8,580 bases of DNA from Thermoplasmata archaeon. GTDB lineage: Archaea > Thermoplasmatota > Thermoplasmata > Lutacidiplasmatales > UBA184. Every line of letters begins with the position of its first letter. Position 1 is the stretch's first letter. The DNA lies in the NCBI GenBank assembly GCA_030046135.1, contig JASIEC010000135.1, forward strand, positions 1 to 8,580. The letters run 5' to 3'. Positions 5,947 to 8,580 of this stretch are shown here, in pieces. The translations under genes and the position numbers were made by a program. Below the pieces are notes generated by a model, which saw nothing but the letters and a program-made list of their open reading frames with translations, searched no databases and was not told the origin of the DNA.

Positions 5947-7275
5947 CTACGCGGCGATCGTGACGGTGGCGAGGGCCTCCTGGTCCAGACCCTGGATCTG
6001 CGGCGTCAGGGGAAGGAACCCGACGGTGTCGATCCAAGCGCTCGCCTTGCCGGTGCTGGCGTAGTTTCCGTACGCGATTGCCCACTGCAGGAAGTTCACG
6101 ACGTACGTCTGGTGGGCCGGGTCCGCCGGGACGAGCTTCACCACGGCGTACTCGAGGTTGACGATCGGGTAGGGGTTCGGATCGCCCGACGTCGGGTTCG
6201 TTCCGCCGCCGCCCACGCTCCAGGTGATCGGGCCGCCCGGGCTGCCCCCGAGCACGAGGTTGATTGCCAGGCCGTCCACCGAGTAGTCGAGCCGCGAGAG
6301 CGCGAGGTTGGCGTCATCGCTGACGTTCGTCGAGTTCCACAGGATGTAGTTGTGCTGGTCCGTCGCGTTCGCGCTCACGTTGCCGCCCGCCTGGGAGTTG
6401 GCGAGGTTGTCCCCGAGCGCCGCGTACTGGAGATACTTGCTGTGCGCGACGACCGTCGACATGTAGCTGATCCCCACGTAGCCGACGCTGCTCGAGTAGT
6501 TGAGGAGCGCGCCGATCACGCCGGAGTTGCCCGTGCCCGGCTCCGAGTTCTTGACCGGGGGCGCAGGCGACGAGAACGCGGAGGTCGAGTTCCCGTACGT
6601 CCAGCCGGAGTAGGACATATCGCAGTACGTCGAGAAGAGATCCGTGTCACCGCTCGAGTCCTGGCGGACGATGGGCACGATGGTCGTGGCCGGGAGGTCC
6701 GCCGCGTAGGTCGGATTGGCGTACTTGATCAGGGGGTTGTTCCAGGTGGTGATGATCCCGTCGTAGATCTCCGCGAGGATCGTCCCGTTGAGGTTCAGGT
6801 GGACGCCGTCGAGCGCGCTCACGCTGCTCAGGTTGTAGACGATCAGCTGGGAGGAGATGGCCACGGGGATGTTGACGACTCCGACGGTGCTCGCCGGGGT
6901 GTTTCCCGCGCCGAGGGCATAGGCGTCGGAGCCGCCGATGTCGATGGTACCCGCTTCGGCTTCGCTCCGGCCGATCCCGCTCCCTCCCGGGCCGGGACTC
7001 ACGATCACGTGCGAGTTCACGAGGCTCGTGTAGTTCGGACCCCAGAGGTCCATCAACGGCTCGAGCAAGGTCGACCCGGCCTCGGTAATGTCGACGGTGG
7101 TCGAGCTCACCTTGGTCAGGTAGGCCCCGAGCTCGTAGCCGCCGCCCAGGCCCACGAGCAGGAGAACGACACCGAGGGCGATGGCGATCCCCTGCGTGAC
7201 CTGGCCACCCCGCTTCCGGGCGGGGGTCGACAGCGATTCGGTCGTGGGTGCTCCACTGGGACTCTGCGCGCTCAT
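5947..7275 (-). CDS. pstS: PstS: phosphate-binding protein, N-terminally membrane-anchored
   Basis: A 442-residue protein from ATG 7275. A short Ser/Thr-rich and basic cytoplasmic start (RKRGG) is followed by one hydrophobic segment at about 28-50. There is no lipobox cysteine after it, so it probably stays anchored by this helix, with the binding domain outside. Phosphate-binding features are EAGSTLLEPL (65-74), GSGIGRSEAEAGTIDIGGSDA (98-118), IYDGIITTWNNP (170-181), RQDSSGDTDLFSTY (204-217) and GNSGVIGAL (249-257). PYPIVNLEY (368-376) matches the YPI strand of PstS. Many N-x-S/T sequons (for example N81, N148, N163, N229, N259, N299, N303, N314, N317) would suit S-layer-type glycosylation of an archaeal surface protein. 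It is the first gene of the operon, with a palindrome-bearing promoter upstream. An AAAGGAG site lies 13 nt before the ATG, rather far. Confidence 0.95.
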   Translation of the reverse strand: MSAQSPSGAPTTESLSTPARKRGGQVTQGIAIALGVVLLLVGLGGGYELGAYLTKVSSTTVDITEAGSTLLEPLMDLWGPNYTSLVNSHVIVSPGPGGSGIGRSEAEAGTIDIGGSDAYALGAGNTPASTVGVVNIPVAISSQLIVYNLSSVSALDGVHLNLNGTILAEIYDGIITTWNNPLIKYANPTYAADLPATTIVPIVRQDSSGDTDLFSTYCDMSYSGWTYGNSTSAFSSPAPPVKNSEPGTGNSGVIGALLNYSSSVGYVGISYMSTVVAHSKYLQYAALGDNLANSQAGGNVSANATDQHNYILWNSTNVSDDANLALSRLDYSVDGLAINLVLGGSPGGPITWSVGGGGTNPTSGDPNPYPIVNLEYAVVKLVPADPAHQTYVVNFLQWAIAYGNYASTGKASAWIDTVGFLPLTPQIQGLDQEALATVTIAA

Positions 7276-7281
7276 TCGATT

Positions 7282-7359
7282 TCACTCGCTCCTTTGCGAC
7301 CGCAACGGCGAAGGGGTGGCGCGCCCTCGTTCGGACGCTCGCCGGGCTCCGCGTCGCAT
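7282..7359 (-). other. Short upstream reading frame in the pstS leader
   Basis: An ATG at 7359 opens a 25-codon frame ending in TGA at 7284-7282, 6 nt before the pstS ATG. It is rich in Arg and Ser and its final codons include the AAAGGAG sequence that would serve pstS. If initiation follows the TATA box at about 7384-7393, the transcript would begin almost at this ATG, so it could be translated leaderless. A frame this short is expected by chance in GC-rich DNA; a function is only a possibility. Confidence 0.25.
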
Positions 7360-7375
7360 GGTCGGCCGGCCGACC
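7360..7375. promoter_or_regulatory. Perfect 16-bp palindrome at the predicted pstS transcription start
   Basis: GGTCGGCC followed directly by GGCCGACC is a perfect 16-bp palindrome with no spacer. It lies 9 nt on the pstS side of the TATA-like element, where archaeal transcription would start (about 25 nt from the TATA centre). It could be a second operator acting as a roadblock, or a 6-bp stem with a CCGG loop at the 5' end of the mRNA. The sequence is a fact; the role is inferred. Confidence 0.4.
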
Positions 7376-7383
7376 CCGGAAAT

Positions 7384-7393
7384 GGATATATAG
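7384..7393 (-). promoter_or_regulatory. TATA box of the pst operon
   Basis: On the minus strand this reads CTATATATCC, an archaeal box A-like sequence in an AT-rich island within otherwise GC-rich DNA. It predicts initiation near 7360 and a pstS leader of about 85 nt. The large palindrome adjoins it on the upstream side, where TFB contacts the BRE, so a bound regulator would compete with transcription factor assembly. Confidence 0.6.
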
Positions 7394-7421
7394 AATATCA
7401 ATTTAGTCTATATTGATATTC
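7393..7421. promoter_or_regulatory. 29-bp near-perfect palindrome, candidate Pho operator of the pst operon
   Basis: GAATATCAAT (7393-7402) and ATTGATATTC (7412-7421) are perfect 10-bp inverted repeats. The 9-nt spacer is itself symmetric (TAG-T-CTA centred on 7407), so the whole 29 bp is a palindrome with only the 7403/7411 pair mismatched. It abuts the pstS TATA element and sits between pstS and divergent truA. The central 15 bases match the palindrome ahead of the AbrB-PhoU gene at 12 positions. The symmetry is seen directly; binding by a Pho regulator is inferred. Confidence 0.65.
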
Positions 7422-7502
7422 ATAGCGCACCGAATGCGATAGGTTCGCAACGGTCGTCCGCGGCGTCGGTCCGGTTCACGCCTATAGGGTCGGGGAGGAT
7501 GA
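7422..7502 (+). promoter_or_regulatory. truA upstream region with an 8-bp CCTATAGG palindrome
   Basis: This stretch leads into truA. CCTATAGG (7481-7488) is the only TATA-like element near the gene. GGGGAGG (7492-7498) is a strong Shine-Dalgarno-like sequence that touches an ATG at 7499, but that ATG is out of frame with truA. A TAG/CTA-containing island at 7403-7424 could alternatively act as a distant truA promoter. No other structure was found. Confidence 0.35.
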
Positions 7503-7508
7503 GCCGCC

Positions 7509-8369
7509 ACGACGCGCTGGCTCGTCCGCTTCGGCTACGCCGGCTTCGGGTTCGCGGGATGGGCCCGCCAGCCGGGGGCCCGGACCGTCGAGGGGACCGT
7601 TCGGGACGGGGTTCGGAGGGGAGGGTACGCGGACCCGTCCGGGATCGAGGTCGCCAGCCGGACCGACCGAGGTGTCAGCGCCCGAGGGAATGCGTTGACC
7701 CTCACCTCCGAGCTCCACGGAGCCCCGCTCCTCAGGGCCCTCAACGGGATCTCGCCCGAGGTGTTCTTCTCGGCGGCGGCGTCGGTGCCGGCGGCGTTCC
7801 GGGTCCGGTCGGCCGCCCGCCGGATCTACCGGTACTACGAGCCCCGGGTCGACGGGGATCGGGCCCTCTGGGTCGAGTCGGCCCGCCTCTTTCACGGACC
7901 GGTCGACGTTCGCTCGTTCGGCCGCGACATCCCGGCCGGCTCCCCCTGCTGGCGCGACGTCGAGGAGGTTCGGGTCGGACCGCGCGGGGGCGGCCTGGTG
8001 GTGGAGGTCCGGGCTCCCTCCTTCGTCTGGGGAATGGTCCGGAAGATCGTGGGAGGGATGCGGGAGGTCGCAGGAGGCAGGATCCCACTCTCCCGCCTCG
8101 AGGCCGCGGTGCTCGGGCGGGAGCGTCTCACCCTCCCGCTCGCCGAGCCCGAGGGACTGGTCCTCTGGGACGTCGAGTACCCCTCGATCCGCTGGCGGGC
8201 CCGTTGGTCGGGACCGAACCGTCACCAGGCGGCGTACCTCCGTCGGACCCACGAGGGCCTCGCGCGGACCGGTGCAGTCCTCGCGAGTCTCTACCGCCCC
8301 GCGGGCGGCCCCCCTCGCCGAGGCGCAGCGAGCCGAAGGGCGACTCCCCCGCGCGATCCCGCGTCCTGA
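7509..8369 (+). CDS. truA: TruA: tRNA pseudouridine synthase A (start codon disrupted or non-standard)
   Basis: The frame encodes about 286 residues of a TruA-type pseudouridine synthase, which isomerises uridines in the tRNA anticodon arm (38-40 in characterised TruA). Visible from 7509: RFGYAGFGFAGWARQPG (residues 7-23, matching the YDGxxFxGWQRQ start), then ASRTDRGVSA (49-58) with catalytic Asp at 53, ARRIYRYY, SFVWGMVRKIVGGMREV (matching HMVRNIVG) and PEGLVLWDVEYP near the end. Length and motif order are those of a complete enzyme. The in-frame stop TGA at 7500-7502 leaves no ATG, GTG or TTG before a TTG at 7695, which is past the catalytic Asp. ACG at 7509 or 7512 stands where the start should be. 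It may carry a 1-base sequence error, a +1 shift after ATG 7499, or a non-standard start. The coding identity is firm; the start is not. Confidence 0.9.
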   Translation, partial: TTRWLVRFGYAGFGFAGWARQPGARTVEGTVRDGVRRGGYADPSGIEVASRTDRGVSARGNALTLTSELHGAPLLRALNGISPEVFFSAAASVPAAFRVRSAARRIYRYYEPRVDGDRALWVESARLFHGPVDVRSFGRDIPAGSPCWRDVEEVRVGPRGGGLVVEVRAPSFVWGMVRKIVGGMREVAGGRIPLSRLEAAVLGRERLTLPLAEPEGLVLWDVEYPSIRWRARWSGPNRHQAAYLRRTHEGLARTGAVLASLYRPAGGPPRRGAASRRATPPRDPAS

Positions 8370-8391
8370 CGAAGCTGGCGTCCCGCGCCGG

Positions 8392-8580
8392 CTAGCCGAC
8401 GCGCTCCCAGCGCTCGAGCTTCTGGACCGAACCGAGCGTCGAGCCGCGCTGGATCTCTTCCCGGACGCGGTTCTCGTGCTCGAGGACGTCGAGGGCCCGG
8501 TTCGCGACCTCCTGGGCCCGTTCCCGCGGCACGACGACGAGGCCGCTCAGGTCGCCCACGATCCAATCCCCCGGACGGAC
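8392..8580 (-). CDS. RraA/HMG-aldolase-like protein, C-terminal fragment (partial)
   Basis: A minus-strand frame enters from the right edge and ends at TAG 8394-8392, giving 62 residues. It reads VRPGDWIVGDLSGLVVVPRE, a helix with AQEVANRALDVLEHE, then NRVREEIQRGSTL and QKLERWERVG. The V-x-PGD-x-x-x-GD-x-x-G-V-V-V-VP sequence followed by a long helix is the end of the RraA / 4-hydroxy-4-methyl-2-oxoglutarate aldolase fold. The GSTL...KLERWE end recalls archaeal proteins in which RraA is fused behind hexulose-6-phosphate synthase, but the N-terminal part is outside the window, so a stand-alone RraA-like protein is equally possible. It is convergent with truA, with 22 nt between stops. Confidence 0.75.
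   Translation of the reverse strand, partial: VRPGDWIVGDLSGLVVVPRERAQEVANRALDVLEHENRVREEIQRGSTLGSVQKLERWERVG

Noticed and set aside
4043..6085. Upstream extension of the pstB frame to a 939-codon protein
   Set aside because: The extension is Arg/Pro/Gly-rich and out of frame with pstA and pstC, which it overlaps entirely. PstB has a natural ATG at 4042 in an ATGA overlap and standard length.
7282..7285. GTG at 7285, close to AAAGGAG, as the pstS start
   Set aside because: It is out of frame with PstS; ATG 7275 gives a sensible tail-plus-membrane-helix N-terminus.
4042..7416. A 1124-codon open frame on the plus strand, antisense to most of the pst operon
   Set aside because: Its translation is a low-complexity mix of Arg, Asp, Glu and Gly with no domain pattern, as expected from a GC-rich strand opposite real genes. 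The minus-strand Pst proteins in the same span have unmistakable motifs.
7499..8395. The 298-codon frame starting at ATG 7499, with a good Shine-Dalgarno-like sequence
   Set aside because: Only its start is convincing; the translation is Arg/Gly/Pro-rich, while the neighbouring frame is a clear TruA. The ATG is more likely the displaced start of truA.

Overview
The window looks like a chromosomal segment of a GC-rich (roughly two-thirds G+C by eye) uncultured archaeon, most likely a euryarchaeote of the Thermoplasmata type. The archaeal assignment rests on four things: an AbrB-domain/PhoU-domain fusion regulator of the kind known from archaea, a tRNA-Glu without an encoded CCA end, the only AT-rich islands being TATA-like promoter patches, and an ORC1-like AAA ATPase with a GNPRR sensor-2 motif. 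The lineage is inference; no rRNA is present.

Layout. (1) Positions 1-1278, plus strand: the C-terminal end of a KaiC/RecA-like ATPase, then an AAA+ ATPase with a proline-rich tail. (2) Positions 1286-7275, minus strand: a complete phosphate module. From upstream to downstream it reads pstS (7275-5947), pstC (5931-4969), pstA (4956-4039), pstB (4042-3266) and phoU (3269-2547). Spacings are short and the last two junctions are 4-base ATGA overlaps. A tRNA-Glu follows (2489-2415), then a separately promoted AbrB-PhoU fusion gene (2293-1286) that ends 7 nt from the convergent AAA ATPase. (3) Positions 7500-8369, plus strand: a truA tRNA pseudouridine synthase gene, divergent from pstS and lacking a usable start codon in its own frame. 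(4) Positions 8580-8392, minus strand: the C-terminus of an RraA/HMG-aldolase-like protein, convergent with truA.

How the parts work together. PstS captures phosphate outside the cell, PstC and PstA form the channel, PstB powers it, and PhoU is expected to restrain transport or signalling when phosphate is plentiful. The most interesting signal is in the two AT-rich promoter islands, ahead of pstS and ahead of the AbrB-PhoU gene. Each carries a palindrome centred on the same TAG-T-CTA core, and 12 of the 15 central bases are identical. This suggests one regulator, possibly the AbrB-PhoU protein itself, controls both transcription units, giving a candidate archaeal Pho operator. The pstS leader also holds a perfect 16-bp palindrome at the predicted transcription start and a short upstream reading frame ending 6 nt before pstS.

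Other oddities are two genes (AAA ATPase and truA) whose conserved N-termini have no in-frame ATG/GTG/TTG at the right place, and a tRNA-Glu with C instead of the near-universal U at position 33. No mobile element, CRISPR array or rRNA was seen. No gene-free stretch exceeds 300 bases; the longest, about 230 bases between pstS and truA, is described below.
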